Below, piece after piece: positions 14,295-22,900 of a stretch of 22,978 bases of DNA (its first letter is position 1; each line of letters opens with the position of its first letter). Under the pieces are notes generated by a model. That model saw nothing but the letters and a program-made list of their open reading frames with translations, was not told the DNA's origin and ran no database searches. A program made the position numbers and the translations under genes. Source of the stretch: UBA3263 sp964508865 (lineage in GTDB: Bacteria; Bacteroidota; Bacteroidia; Bacteroidales; Muribaculaceae); contig CAZDVP010000016.1 in the NCBI GenBank assembly GCA_964508865.1, positions 1 to 22,978 on the forward strand, in the 5' to 3' direction.

Positions 14295-15944
14295 TCAGAT
14301 TGCGTCAACAAACTTGATCAGGGCGTCGCGGTCGGCTTTTGGCAGTTCGCGGAACTTTTCGACCGAGTAGCGCGCGTCGCTTTGAGGCGAGTAGCCGTGC
14401 CACATAATCGCCTCCATGGTTGTGCGGGCGCGGCAGTCGTGCAGACGGTCGGCCGTGGGGCTGCCGGTTACTTTCTGATGCAGTCCGCGGCCCCAAAGCG
14501 GGGTTGTGCGGCACCAGCCGCTTCTGATGTCGTTGGCCATGCAGAGCTTGTGTTGCACCATGTCGGTATAGGGCCAGATTTTCTGATAGGGGAAGCGGGG
14601 GAGCTCGTCGCCGCTGAAGAACATGGCAGGGTCGACGATTTGGTCGGGGCCGGTGGTCCACGACGGGCGGTGGCAGTAGTCACAGCCGATTTCGGCAAAC
14701 AGCTCGCGTCCGCGCCTAACGTCGGGGGCGTCAACGTTGCGCACCGCCGGAACGGCCAGGCCGCGATGCCACACCATCAGGTCGGTATATTCCTCGTCGG
14801 TCATTTCCGGGTCGAGTTCCTTGTCGGTCAGATAGGCATAGATGCGCTCCTCCATGCTTCCCTCCCAGTAGGCGGGATGTTTCCGCTCCGGGTCGATGCG
14901 GTTTGCGTAGGCTTCGAATCCGGCCTGAACCTCGGGGTCTTTAGATGAGTAGAGGGCATAGGTGCCGGCAGCGTCGAGGTAGTGATAGCGGCGGTCGGAG
15001 CGGGTAACGTTGGTAATGTTCCAAATGGCGTTGGCACCGGCGGCATCCTGCAGCGGTCCGCGCGACAGGGCGTAGGTGAAGCGGCGCGCATAGCCGGTTC
15101 CGTTGCCCTGCAGCGAGTTGGCATACATTGAGTTCCATTGTCCGTTGGCATAGAAGGCCGGATTCAGGCCGTTGGTCATGAAGCCGTCGGCTTCCTCCAG
15201 GCGGTATTGCTCCAGAATGTCGGCGTCGGTAATGGCGTCGAGCAGCCCGGTGCCGTAAATGCCTATGGTCGATTCGAGTTTCACGGCATATTCGCCCGGC
15301 AGTTCATAGCCTTGGTTAACAACATAAATGGCGTCGGACGGCATCGTTACCTCCGGATATTGCAACTCATAGGTTTCGCCGTCGGCAAAGGTGTTGTTCC
15401 ACTCATCGGTTGCGTTGAGCCACTTAACGGTGATTTTAGATTCGTTGACCGGAGCCTTGAATGGCGCTACGGCGTGGCCCTGCGGCATACCTGCCAGCCA
15501 GGAAACGTAGGCATCCGTGGCGGGATCGTAGACCACCAGCAGGCAGCCGTTGCCGATTTCGTTGGTGTTGAACGTGCCTTCGGCAACGCGGGTGCCGTGG
15601 CCGTAGTTGGGGTGACAGTGGGTGCAGGAGGTGCGGATGTAGACCGGACCCAGGCCGCCTCTGACTCCGCCCTGATTAGTCATAAACGGTTTTTCGAAAA
15701 GCGCCTCGCCGTTTTTAAACGACTGGTAGAGCCCCTGGCGGTCAATTGCCGGCGCGGGTTGCTCGAACACGTTTGAGGTGCTCAGCAGCGTGGTTCCGAG
15801 TTCGCCGCCGGCATAATACCAGTCGGGCAGCGCTTTCGATTGCGGAATCTCGTTGTCGACTATCGGTTCGCTCTCGGCGCAGGAGCCGAGGGCGAACAGA
15901 GCGGTTGAGAGCAGCAGGGATTGAAATTTGAGGTTGTTTTTCAT
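14295..15944 (-). CDS. Di-heme c-type cytochrome lipoprotein, DUF1111 / di-heme oxidoreductase family
   Basis: A 549-aa exported lipoprotein (lipobox LGSC, C22) with two c-type heme sites: CTHCH (107-111) and CDYCH (421-425). The sequence between and around them (GGLGPVYIRTSCTHCH, SPTADRLHDCRARTTMEAIMWHG) fits the di-heme oxidoreductase family (PF06537, also called 'thiol oxidoreductase'), related in layout to di-heme cytochrome c peroxidases. It probably passes electrons at the periplasmic face of the outer or inner membrane; the substrate is unknown. It starts two bases after the imelysin stop, and ccsBA follows, so heme attachment is provided by the same operon. Members of this family are often encoded next to imelysins, as in the Pseudomonas aeruginosa icmP region, which supports an iron-linked redox role. 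Confidence 0.88.
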   Translation of the reverse strand: MKNNLKFQSLLLSTALFALGSCAESEPIVDNEIPQSKALPDWYYAGGELGTTLLSTSNVFEQPAPAIDRQGLYQSFKNGEALFEKPFMTNQGGVRGGLGPVYIRTSCTHCHPNYGHGTRVAEGTFNTNEIGNGCLLVVYDPATDAYVSWLAGMPQGHAVAPFKAPVNESKITVKWLNATDEWNNTFADGETYELQYPEVTMPSDAIYVVNQGYELPGEYAVKLESTIGIYGTGLLDAITDADILEQYRLEEADGFMTNGLNPAFYANGQWNSMYANSLQGNGTGYARRFTYALSRGPLQDAAGANAIWNITNVTRSDRRYHYLDAAGTYALYSSKDPEVQAGFEAYANRIDPERKHPAYWEGSMEERIYAYLTDKELDPEMTDEEYTDLMVWHRGLAVPAVRNVDAPDVRRGRELFAEIGCDYCHRPSWTTGPDQIVDPAMFFSGDELPRFPYQKIWPYTDMVQHKLCMANDIRSGWCRTTPLWGRGLHQKVTGSPTADRLHDCRARTTMEAIMWHGYSPQSDARYSVEKFRELPKADRDALIKFVDAI

Positions 15945-15945
15945 A

Positions 15946-17097
15946 TTAAAGGCGGGTAATAGCGTTCATTGCCTTTTCGAGTGCGTTGACCAGAGTTTCG
16001 CCGGCGGCTTTCATGGCTGCTTCGCCCTGAGCGCCGGTTGCGTTTTTGGCAAAAGGCTCCGGAATGAGTACTATGGCGGCAATGGCGTTTTCAATGGCCT
16101 GGCGCACTTCGGAGTCGGCGGTGGGGTTGACGCTCTTAACGTAGTCGCTGACCGAGGCGTCGCCCTGGCGGCTGCCCAGATAGGCATTGCGCACCGAGCG
16201 GATGTTGTCGGCAAAGTCTTCGATTGAGTTCAGCGAGTAGGGCGACTCGATGTAGTTCTTGTCGTCGACCGACGAGCCGATGTGGGGGCGTCCGATTTTG
16301 GTGTTGCCCACTTCGTCGGCAATGTCGATGCAGCCCTGAATAATCTCCTCGGCGGCTTCCTGGTAGGTTTTGAAACGCGAACCGGGCTGACCGGCGTTTT
16401 TCATTTCCCAGCCGTAGTCTTCGCCATAGTCGAGGTCGGCCTCGTCGAGAATTTCCTGTTTGAGCTCCGAAATGTTGTCGGTGCCGGCCCAGCAGGCTTC
16501 CAGGCATACGCATTGCCGGCAGAGGTCGTCGGCAACCGCAACAAGATATTCCATTTCTTCGGGAGTGTAGTCGGTGGAGTGGACCAGCGCCGTGTTTTCG
16601 TCGGCGCTCAGCTCAAAGAGCATATATTCAACTGAGTGGAAGCCGATCAGGCCGTAGCCGCCGTTGTTTTCGAGCGACCAGCTGTTGCCGTTGCGAATCT
16701 GAGTGAGCAGGTTCTCCATGGCGGCCTTGTCTAAGGGCCAGGAGTCGATGTGGGGGTCGATGTTATGGTTGGCGGCGGGGCCGAACAGAAAAGCCTCGCT
16801 CAGTTCCCAGTGCTTGCGTGCGAGCTTCCAGGCGTCGCCGGCAGCCTTGATGTCGCTTTCGGTCAGGGTGCCGTCGGCGTGCTTCCGCTGCATGTCGTAG
16901 CAGAGGTCGCGCAGCGTTACTGCAGCGTCGGCCATGGCCTTGTAGGTCGGCAGAACGGTGTGGTCAACGTAGGCCTCGGTTGCCGCTTTGAGGGTCAGTT
17001 CTTTAGAGGAGGTGGCTTCCGGTTCGTCGGATTTTTCGCTGCATGCCGCCAGAGGCATAGCGCAGAGTGAGAGAAGAATGAATTTTGAAAGTTTCAT
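15946..17097 (-). CDS. Imelysin-family lipoprotein (IrpA/EfeO/M75-like)
   Basis: A 383-aa lipoprotein (lipobox LAAC, C19), mostly alpha-helical. The imelysin signature GxHxxE is present as GFHSVEY (H154, E157), preceded by ANHNIDPHIDSWPLD (about 109-123), a segment typical of the family. Imelysins are periplasmic or surface proteins linked to iron uptake (EfeO, Algp7, IrpA); peptidase activity was once proposed (M75), but the active-site pattern is not that of a normal peptidase. Here it would bind iron or an iron complex and hand it on or present it to the di-heme protein. It is the second gene of the operon: the porin stop is 30 bases upstream and the cytochrome start two bases downstream. 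Confidence 0.88.
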   Translation of the reverse strand: MKLSKFILLSLCAMPLAACSEKSDEPEATSSKELTLKAATEAYVDHTVLPTYKAMADAAVTLRDLCYDMQRKHADGTLTESDIKAAGDAWKLARKHWELSEAFLFGPAANHNIDPHIDSWPLDKAAMENLLTQIRNGNSWSLENNGGYGLIGFHSVEYMLFELSADENTALVHSTDYTPEEMEYLVAVADDLCRQCVCLEACWAGTDNISELKQEILDEADLDYGEDYGWEMKNAGQPGSRFKTYQEAAEEIIQGCIDIADEVGNTKIGRPHIGSSVDDKNYIESPYSLNSIEDFADNIRSVRNAYLGSRQGDASVSDYVKSVNPTADSEVRQAIENAIAAIVLIPEPFAKNATGAQGEAAMKAAGETLVNALEKAMNAITRL

Positions 17098-17127
17098 GTG
17101 TTGTATTTATTATTTAATGTGTTCTGT

Positions 17128-18393
17128 TTACTTGAACCAGCCAACGTAGGCCACGCCGAGGTTTATGGCCGGTTCGTTGTTATATTTGCGTTCGAGAATG
17201 CCATAGGAATAGTCGGCTTTGACCACAATCTGAGGCAGCGGGTACCAGTTGATACCGGCGGTGATTTTCTGGCGCCCACACCAGCCCAGGGCTGTTGAGC
17301 TTTCCATGCGGGCCATGGAGTCATAGTAGTCATAGCGCCCGAAAACGTAGAATTTCTGTTTGCCGGCTTTCATTTTGGGAATGAGGCCGAAAATGTTGTA
17401 GCCCGCTTCAACGCCTGCGCTCACCGCGTCGGAGGCCACTTCCTGGCGCTTGGAGGTCGACTTTTTCGACATCGAGATGTTGAACTTGCTGATATGAGCC
17501 GCGTCGCTGAGGTGGCCCCAGTCGGCCGAGCCGCGAATCAGCCAGTTCCGGTCGTCATATTTGAAGTCGAACGAAAGAATCGAAACCGTTCCGTGGATGC
17601 CGTTGTTTTTGTCCGATTCGGTGGGGTAGAGAGTGTTGCGGAACGAGTTGCCGACATAGCCGCTCAGCCCCAGTCGCAGCCCCTTGACGCTATAGTTATC
17701 GACCCTTGCGGCAAAGGCATAGGAGTTGGCGATTTTAAACTCGAAGGGCGATGCCGAGCCGTCGTGAATCCAGGTTTGGTTGCCGAAGCGCTCCGAGTCG
17801 AGGCCGGGAAGAAACATTGCCATATAGTCCCACTTTCCGGCGCGGCCGCAGAGCGAAACCGACACTTCATGCCAGGTGCAGGGCATTATGGTGTTCTCGC
17901 CCTCGGGGCGGTAAACGCCAAAGAACTGATTGGGCTCATGGTGGGCATTGGTGCCTCCGACCGGAATAACCTGCATGCCTGCGCGCAGCTTCAGCTGAGG
18001 CATGAATTCCTTTTGGATATAGAACTGCTCCAGGGCCACTTCGCCGCCGCGTTCAACTTCGGTTTCATATTCGCCGGCCTCTTCGGTCTCGATTTCAACC
18101 GCCGCCTCGGGGCCGCCATGTTCGAACTCGACTTCTGAGCTGAACGACCAGCCTTTGCCGAAGTCATAGCCCAGGTAGAGAACAACGTGGGGCAGGTCGA
18201 AGCGCCCGTGGCTGCCGCTGTTTTTGTAGCGCTCCGGTTCGGAATAGCGTAGATAGTTGTCGCTATAAAAGTTTCTTGACATGGCCACTTCGCCATAGCC
18301 GCCTATGTGGAGGCCCGGAAGCACCGCGCCGGCGCAGGCCGGAGTGGCAAGCAGTGCTGAAAGCATAAGTCGATGAATGATTTTCTGGTTCAT
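17128..18393 (-). CDS. Outer-membrane beta-barrel porin
   Basis: A 421-aa protein with a signal peptide (about residues 1-22) and alternating aromatic/polar strands throughout (for example GGYGEVAMSRNFY, LYLGYDFGKGWSFSSEVEFEHGG, YVFGRYDYYDSM, IVVKADYSYGILERKYN), as in OprO/OprP-like or general porins of Bacteroidetes. It ends in YVGWFK. An acidic loop (about 95-120, rich in Glu) could attract cations, fitting an iron-related operon; that is inference. I choose the ATG at 18393: an in-frame TTG lies upstream at 18447, but it is part of the -33 promoter element and cannot be translated from this promoter. It is the first gene of the porin-imelysin-cytochrome-CcsBA operon. The transported substrate is unknown. 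Confidence 0.82.
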   Translation of the reverse strand: MNQKIIHRLMLSALLATPACAGAVLPGLHIGGYGEVAMSRNFYSDNYLRYSEPERYKNSGSHGRFDLPHVVLYLGYDFGKGWSFSSEVEFEHGGPEAAVEIETEEAGEYETEVERGGEVALEQFYIQKEFMPQLKLRAGMQVIPVGGTNAHHEPNQFFGVYRPEGENTIMPCTWHEVSVSLCGRAGKWDYMAMFLPGLDSERFGNQTWIHDGSASPFEFKIANSYAFAARVDNYSVKGLRLGLSGYVGNSFRNTLYPTESDKNNGIHGTVSILSFDFKYDDRNWLIRGSADWGHLSDAAHISKFNISMSKKSTSKRQEVASDAVSAGVEAGYNIFGLIPKMKAGKQKFYVFGRYDYYDSMARMESSTALGWCGRQKITAGINWYPLPQIVVKADYSYGILERKYNNEPAINLGVAYVGWFK

Positions 18394-18416
18394 TTGGGGT
18401 GTTGTTTTTGTCGGTG

Positions 18417-18449
18417 CAAAGTTACGCCGAACCCCTCGGGGCGGCAATA
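18417..18449 (-). promoter_or_regulatory. Promoter of the porin-imelysin-cytochrome-ccsBA operon
   Basis: On the minus strand: -33 element TATTG (18445-18449), 20-base spacer, -7 box TAACTTTG (18417-18424). Transcription should begin near 18410, leaving about 17 bases before the ATG at 18393. I could not identify a Fur-type palindrome overlapping it with confidence. Confidence 0.72.
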
Positions 18450-18515
18450 CCCGAAAATGAGTAAACTTCCGGGCGGCTGCTGCGGCTGGCTACCTTAAAA
18501 CCATTAGGAGGCGGA

Positions 18516-18547
18516 TTTTGAAATGTTCGGAATTTTACCGAAATTTG
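18516..18547 (+). promoter_or_regulatory. Candidate promoter of the DUF3737-MalY-MATE operon
   Basis: TTTTG (18516-18520) followed after 19 bases by GAAATTTG (18540-18547), which matches the TAnnTTTG box except for its first base. A competing -7 candidate is GACCTTTG at 18552-18559, which has no -33 partner. Start of transcription would be near 18554, about 40 bases before the ATG at 18594. Confidence 0.45.
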
Positions 18548-18593
18548 CATAGACCTTTGTTGCTATAACTTAAATCAAAATATTGAAAATCAA

Positions 18594-19436
18594 ATGAAAA
18601 CCATAAAGAATGCCGAGTTCGGCGGCGAGCGCCCGCTGTTTGCATCCCATAATCTTGAACTCGAAAACGTTACTTTCCACGCCGGCGAATCGGCGCTGAA
18701 GTGCTGTTCCAACATCGTTGCCCGCAACTGCCGCTTCGAGGGCAAGTATCCGTTCTGGCACGTTAAAGGCTTCGAGGTCAGCGACTGCCTCTTTACCGAA
18801 GGAGCCCGCGCGGCTCTCTGGTACTCGTCGGGCCTGAAGATGCGCAACTGTCAGGTCGACGCGCCGAAAATGTATCGCGAAATGCAGGGAGTCGACCTTC
18901 AGAACGTGAACATCCCAGACGCTGCCGAAACCCTTTGGCACTGCGGCGATATCCGCATTCGCGACTGCGAAATCCGCAAGGCCGACTACCTGTTCATGCA
19001 CTGCAACGACATCGACATCTACCGCTACCGCCAGCAGGGTAACTACTCGTTTCAATATTGCCGCAACGTTGTTATCCGCAACGCCGACATCGACTCCAAA
19101 GATGCCTTCTGGAACACTGAGGATGTTACCGTCTACGATTCCAAACTCGTTGGCGAATATCTGGGCTGGCACTCCAAACGGCTACACCTGGTCCGCTGCC
19201 ACATCGACGGCACCCAGCCGCTCTGCTACTGCTCCGACCTGATTCTCGAGGACTGCACTTTCGGCCCCGAGGCTGACCTGGCTTTCGAGGATTCGACCCT
19301 GACGGCAACGTTGAAATCCTCGCCGGTTTCAATCAAGAATCCGCGCAGCGGCTCAATCAAGATGCCCGCCGAGTGTGAAATTATTAAAGATGAAAACATT
19401 CTTGCTCCCGCCGACTGCAAGATAACGGTTGAATGA
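18594..19436 (+). CDS. DUF3737 family protein (probable right-handed beta-helix)
   Basis: A 280-aa protein without signal peptide, beginning MKTIKNAEFGGERPLFASHN, as DUF3737 members do. The body is built of short repeats of about 20 residues with the look of 'xVxIRNCxFxGxxPFWxCxxV' (NVTFHAGESALKCCSNIVARNCRF, GFEVSDCLFTEGARAALWYSSGLKMRNC, DIRIRDCEIRKADYLFMHC), a pattern that predicts a right-handed beta-helix with stacked Cys and aromatic residues. The function is unknown; I cannot point to catalytic residues. It is translationally coupled to the next gene (ATGA overlap at 19433-19436), so it is likely to act with the PLP enzyme and the MATE exporter. Confidence 0.85.
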   Translation: MKTIKNAEFGGERPLFASHNLELENVTFHAGESALKCCSNIVARNCRFEGKYPFWHVKGFEVSDCLFTEGARAALWYSSGLKMRNCQVDAPKMYREMQGVDLQNVNIPDAAETLWHCGDIRIRDCEIRKADYLFMHCNDIDIYRYRQQGNYSFQYCRNVVIRNADIDSKDAFWNTEDVTVYDSKLVGEYLGWHSKRLHLVRCHIDGTQPLCYCSDLILEDCTFGPEADLAFEDSTLTATLKSSPVSIKNPRSGSIKMPAECEIIKDENILAPADCKITVE

Positions 19437-20578
19437 TGCTTCAAACACCTTCGAGAGTCAATTCAGGCTCATATAAATGGGACTCGCGCCCCGACACCCT
19501 GCCGCTATGGGTGGCCGACATGGACTTCGCAACCGCGCCATGCATCATCGAGGCGCTTCAGCGCCGCGTTGCCCACGGAGTTTTCGGTTACACGCTTGTC
19601 GGCGACTCCTACTACCGGGCGCTGACCGACTGGTTTGCCTCGCGCCATGACTATCACTTCGGCCGCGAGCAGGTAATCTACACCTCCGGCGTGGTGCCGG
19701 CGCTGTCGGCCATTATCAAGGCGCTCGTCAGCCCGGGCCGGGGAGTAATCGTTCAGACTCCGGTCTATAACTGCTTCTTCTCGTCGATTCGCAACAACGG
19801 CTGCCGCATCGTTGAGAATCCGCTGCGGCGCATTGATTTGCCCGACGGGCGCTTCACCTACGAAATGGACTTCGAGCAGCTCGAGCAGGTTGCCGCCGAC
19901 CCGACCAACACCATGCTTCTGCTCTGCAACCCCCATAATCCGGCCGGGCGGCTCTGGCGCCGCGAGGAACTGGAGCGGGTGGCAGCCATTTGCCGCCGCA
20001 ACGGCGTCAGGGTTGTCAGCGACGAAATTCACTGCGAGCTCGCCGCACCGGGCAGCCGCTATGTTCCCTACGGAACGGTTGACCCCGAAGCGGTTGTTTG
20101 CCTTTCGCCCTCCAAGGCGTTCAACACCGCCGGGCTGCAGATTGCCAACATTGTCTGCCCCGATTCCGAAACCCGCGCGCTGATTGACCGCGCAATCAAC
20201 ATCAACGAGGTTTGCGACGTGAACCCCTTTGGCGTCGAGGCGCTCAAGGCCGCCTATACCCCCGAAGGCGAGCATTGGCTCGAAGAGGTCAAGGCGCAGA
20301 TCTGGTCGAACTACGACTTTCTGCTCGACTTCATGAAGCGGCGCCTGCCCAAATGTCCGGTGAGCGTTCTGGAGGCTACCTATCTGCCCTGGATCGACAT
20401 TTCTGCCCTCAACCGCGGTGCCGACGCCCTGGAGGAGGAGCTGATCGACCGCGCGGGCGTATGGCTCAACTCCGGAACCATGTATGGCTCCGAGGGCTAT
20501 TTGCGTATCAACATTGCCTGCAGCCGCCCGCTGCTCGACGAAGCGCTGCGGCGCATCGATGCCGCCCTGAATTGCTGA
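19433..20578 (+). CDS. MalY/PatB-type PLP-dependent C-S lyase / aminotransferase
   Basis: A 381-aa fold-type I PLP enzyme. The N-terminus LPLWVADMDFATAP (23-36) is the signature of the MalY/PatB group, which act as cystathionine beta-lyases. Other landmarks: FGYTLVGDSYY, TSGVVPALSAII (84-95), CNPHNPAGR (165-173), SDEIHCEL (D197, holds the pyridine nitrogen), SPSKAFN with K228 as the PLP-binding lysine, and a C-terminal RINIACSR with the carboxylate-binding arginine. It would be cytoplasmic and cleave C-S bonds of cystathionine or Cys conjugates, or transaminate. Length is normal. It begins inside the stop codon of the DUF3737 gene (ATGATG; a second Met at 19436 is an equally possible start) and its own stop overlaps the MATE start. 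Confidence 0.92.
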   Translation: MMLQTPSRVNSGSYKWDSRPDTLPLWVADMDFATAPCIIEALQRRVAHGVFGYTLVGDSYYRALTDWFASRHDYHFGREQVIYTSGVVPALSAIIKALVSPGRGVIVQTPVYNCFFSSIRNNGCRIVENPLRRIDLPDGRFTYEMDFEQLEQVAADPTNTMLLLCNPHNPAGRLWRREELERVAAICRRNGVRVVSDEIHCELAAPGSRYVPYGTVDPEAVVCLSPSKAFNTAGLQIANIVCPDSETRALIDRAININEVCDVNPFGVEALKAAYTPEGEHWLEEVKAQIWSNYDFLLDFMKRRLPKCPVSVLEATYLPWIDISALNRGADALEEELIDRAGVWLNSGTMYGSEGYLRINIACSRPLLDEALRRIDAALNC

Positions 20579-21984
20579 TGGCCGATATTTCGATTATCCG
20601 CTCGGGCCGCACGCTATCGACAAAGGAACTGCTGAAGCTGACGGCCTCGCTTTCGTGGCCGGCGATGATGGCGCAGCTTTCGAGCATCATGATGCAATAT
20701 ATTGACGCCGCGATGGTTGGTCATCTCGGCGCCGACGACTCGGCTGCCGTGGGGCTGGTTTCAACGTCGCTCTGGCTCTTCTGGGGCATATGTTCGGCCG
20801 TGACCACCGGCTTTTCGGTGCAGGTGGCCCATAGCGTCGGCGCCGGTGACTATGAGCGTGCGCGCACCATTCTGCGCCAGTCAATAACCTCATGTCTGAT
20901 TTTCAGCGTGGTGTTTGCCGGCGTGGGCGCGGCGATTTCGCCCTACCTGCCCGGATGGCTCGGCGGAACCGATGCTGTCTGCTCCAAAGCGTCGGTCTAT
21001 TTTCTGGTGTTCGTGCTGGCGCTTCCGCTGCTCACAATGAATTATCTCGGCGGGGCCATGATGCGCTGCGTCGGCAATATGAAAGTGGCCGGCGGACTGA
21101 ACGTTATGATGTGTCTGCTCGACGTGGTGTTCAACTTTTTCCTGATATTTCCCTCGCGCGAAATTGACCTGTTTGGCTTTCATCTGTTGATGCCCGGCGC
21201 AGGACTCGGGGTGCTCGGCGCGGCGCTCGGAACCGTGTTGGCCGAAATCATAACGGCCTGCTCGATGATGGGCTACCTCTGTTTGCGCCAGCCAGGAATG
21301 ACCATTTTCAAGATTCCGGGCTCATATCGCCCTCAGCGGCCGGTGCTTCGCAAAGCCTTGAAGATTTCAGCGCCGTTGACTCTGGAGCATGCCGTTATCT
21401 GTGGCGCTCAGATTGCCATAACGGTTATTGTTGCCCCGCTGGGCGTTATGGCCATTGCGGCCAACGCTTTTGCCGTGACTGCCGAGAGCATATGCTATAT
21501 GCCGGGCTATGGTATCGGCGATGCCGCAACGACCCTGGTCGGTCAGAGTTTCGGGGCGCAGCGCAATGACCTTGCGCGACGCTTCGGCTATATAACAACC
21601 GGCGCCGGCATGGTGGTTATGACGCTGATGGGAGTGCTGATGTTTTTCGGCGCGCCCTGGGTCATGCAGTTGATGTCGCCGGTTCAGGAAATTGTCGACC
21701 TGGGTGCGCATGCGCTCCGCATCGAAGCGTTTGCCGAGCCGATGTTTGCCGCCTCGATAGTGGCCTACGGCGTAATGATCGGGGTAGGGGACACCATTGT
21801 TCCGGCTTGCCTGAACTTTGGCAGCATCTGGCTCATCAGGTTGCCGCTGGCGGCTTTGCTGGCGCCCACAATGGGCCTTGCAGGCGTCTGGACGGCAATG
21901 GCTATCGAGCTGACGCTTCGCGGCGCATTCTTTCTTTGGCGCCTGCTTTCGGGCCGTTGGCTCCGCGCAGCGTCAAAATCTTGA
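20578..21984 (+). CDS. MATE family multidrug/toxin efflux transporter
   Basis: A 468-aa inner-membrane protein with about 12 TM segments in two related halves, exporting substrates against an Na+ or H+ gradient. Family landmarks are SWPAMMAQLSSIMMQYIDAAMVGHLG near the N-terminus, the repeated GAGDYERA loop after TM3, and in the second half GYGIGDAATTLVGQSFGAQ. The frame is open upstream to 20212, but I choose the ATG at 20578 because MATE homologues start shortly before TM1 and the extension would lie entirely within the PLP enzyme gene. Start and upstream stop overlap by one base (TGATG). Its last 12 bases overlap the 3' end of the convergent hydrolase gene. The substrate is unknown; the operon suggests a metabolite related to the PLP enzyme. 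Confidence 0.93.
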   Translation: MADISIIRSGRTLSTKELLKLTASLSWPAMMAQLSSIMMQYIDAAMVGHLGADDSAAVGLVSTSLWLFWGICSAVTTGFSVQVAHSVGAGDYERARTILRQSITSCLIFSVVFAGVGAAISPYLPGWLGGTDAVCSKASVYFLVFVLALPLLTMNYLGGAMMRCVGNMKVAGGLNVMMCLLDVVFNFFLIFPSREIDLFGFHLLMPGAGLGVLGAALGTVLAEIITACSMMGYLCLRQPGMTIFKIPGSYRPQRPVLRKALKISAPLTLEHAVICGAQIAITVIVAPLGVMAIAANAFAVTAESICYMPGYGIGDAATTLVGQSFGAQRNDLARRFGYITTGAGMVVMTLMGVLMFFGAPWVMQLMSPVQEIVDLGAHALRIEAFAEPMFAASIVAYGVMIGVGDTIVPACLNFGSIWLIRLPLAALLAPTMGLAGVWTAMAIELTLRGAFFLWRLLSGRWLRAASKS

Positions 21985-22821
21985 AAATCCGGGGCGCGAG
22001 GGCCGCGGTGGGCGCCGGCTCTTGCGCAGCGCGGCGGAACCGGGTCGGAGCGACAGGCCTTTGTAGGCATTTTTCAGCAGCTTGGGCGTAACCTCGATGG
22101 TGGTGTTGACCGAGCGATTGGGATTGCCGAGGTCGTGCGACATGAGCCACTGATAGAAGTAGGGAATGTAGAGCAGGCGCTCGTGCTGCCGGTGGTCGAG
22201 ACCTTTGACCTTAGAATAGACCAGCCGCGGAGCCAGGTCGGGCTGCGAGCGCATTTCGGAAATCATTTTGTCGGTGCGCGCAATGGCTTCCTCGCGGTCG
22301 TTGAGCCCGCGGATAACCCAAAGGGGCACTTTGTTCAGATTGGCCACATTGCCTTCGGTCAGTCCGCCGGCAAGAATAATGGCGGCGGCAATCCGGTCGG
22401 GATGCGCCTCGACCAGCGAAGCCACTCCGTTGCCGCCCATGCTCATGCCGATGGCATAGATTCGGTTCGGGTCGATGTTGCGGTTGGCCAGCACCCAATC
22501 AACAGTGTTCATTACCCGCTCTGCATCCCATTTGCCGTCGGGGGCCTGCGGGGCGAGCACCACCGCATCGAGTTTCATTCCCGACTGCAGGGCGTCGATA
22601 GTGCCGAACTTGTCGACTTCGGCCAGGTCCGAACCCGAGGAGCTGCGGCTATGAAGCGCAACAATCAGCGGCAGCGCGCCAGCCGGGGAGTCAGGCTCCG
22701 GTTCGTAGAGAATAAAGTTATAGCCGTCGGCCACTTCGTTCTCATGGTTGGTAAAGCGCCCTTGGGCGAGGGCAGCAAGGCAGCAGAAGGTTGCCAGCAG
22801 AAAAAGCATGAACTTTCGCAT
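21973..22821 (-). CDS. Secreted alpha/beta hydrolase (esterase / dienelactone-hydrolase-like)
   Basis: A 282-aa exported hydrolase: signal peptide MRKFMLFLLATFCCLAALAQ (1-20), then an alpha/beta hydrolase domain. The oxyanion region is PLIVALHSRSSSG (51-63), the nucleophile elbow IGMSMGGNG has S127, with D175 (GLNDREEA) as the likely acid and H210 or H213 (GLDHRQHE) as the base. It looks like the predicted-peptidase/PHB-depolymerase-like esterases common in Bacteroidales polysaccharide degradation. An Arg/Pro-rich tail (about 266-282) is unusual. I start at the ATG at 22821; another in-frame ATG at 22827 (adding ML) is also possible. The frame is open to 22923, but that extension would include the promoter. 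Convergent with, and overlapping, the MATE gene by 12 bases. Confidence 0.86.
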   Translation of the reverse strand: MRKFMLFLLATFCCLAALAQGRFTNHENEVADGYNFILYEPEPDSPAGALPLIVALHSRSSSGSDLAEVDKFGTIDALQSGMKLDAVVLAPQAPDGKWDAERVMNTVDWVLANRNIDPNRIYAIGMSMGGNGVASLVEAHPDRIAAAIILAGGLTEGNVANLNKVPLWVIRGLNDREEAIARTDKMISEMRSQPDLAPRLVYSKVKGLDHRQHERLLYIPYFYQWLMSHDLGNPNRSVNTTIEVTPKLLKNAYKGLSLRPGSAALRKSRRPPRPSRPGFSRF

Positions 22822-22844
22822 AAGCATAGATAATTGGAACGCCG

Positions 22845-22876
22845 CAAATTTACGCAACAAATCCGCAATTTGCAAA
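22845..22876 (-). promoter_or_regulatory. Promoter of the alpha/beta hydrolase gene
   Basis: On the minus strand: -33 element TTTG (22873-22876), 20-base spacer, -7 box TAAATTTG (22845-22852). Expected transcription start is near 22838, giving a leader of about 10-17 bases. This rules out the longer reading frame beginning at 22923. Confidence 0.72.
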
Positions 22877-22900
22877 TCTGCGGCCCGGCGGAAACAATTA

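Noticed and set aside
18394..18447. TTG start at 18447 for the porin
   Set aside because: The TTG is part of the -33 element and the stretch contains the -7 box, so it cannot be in the mRNA; the ATG at 18393 gives a proper signal peptide.
20212..20577. N-terminal extension of the MATE transporter
   Set aside because: It lies wholly within the PLP enzyme gene, has a shadow-like Arg/Gly/Ala composition, and the ATG at 20578 gives a normal MATE N-terminus with TGATG coupling.
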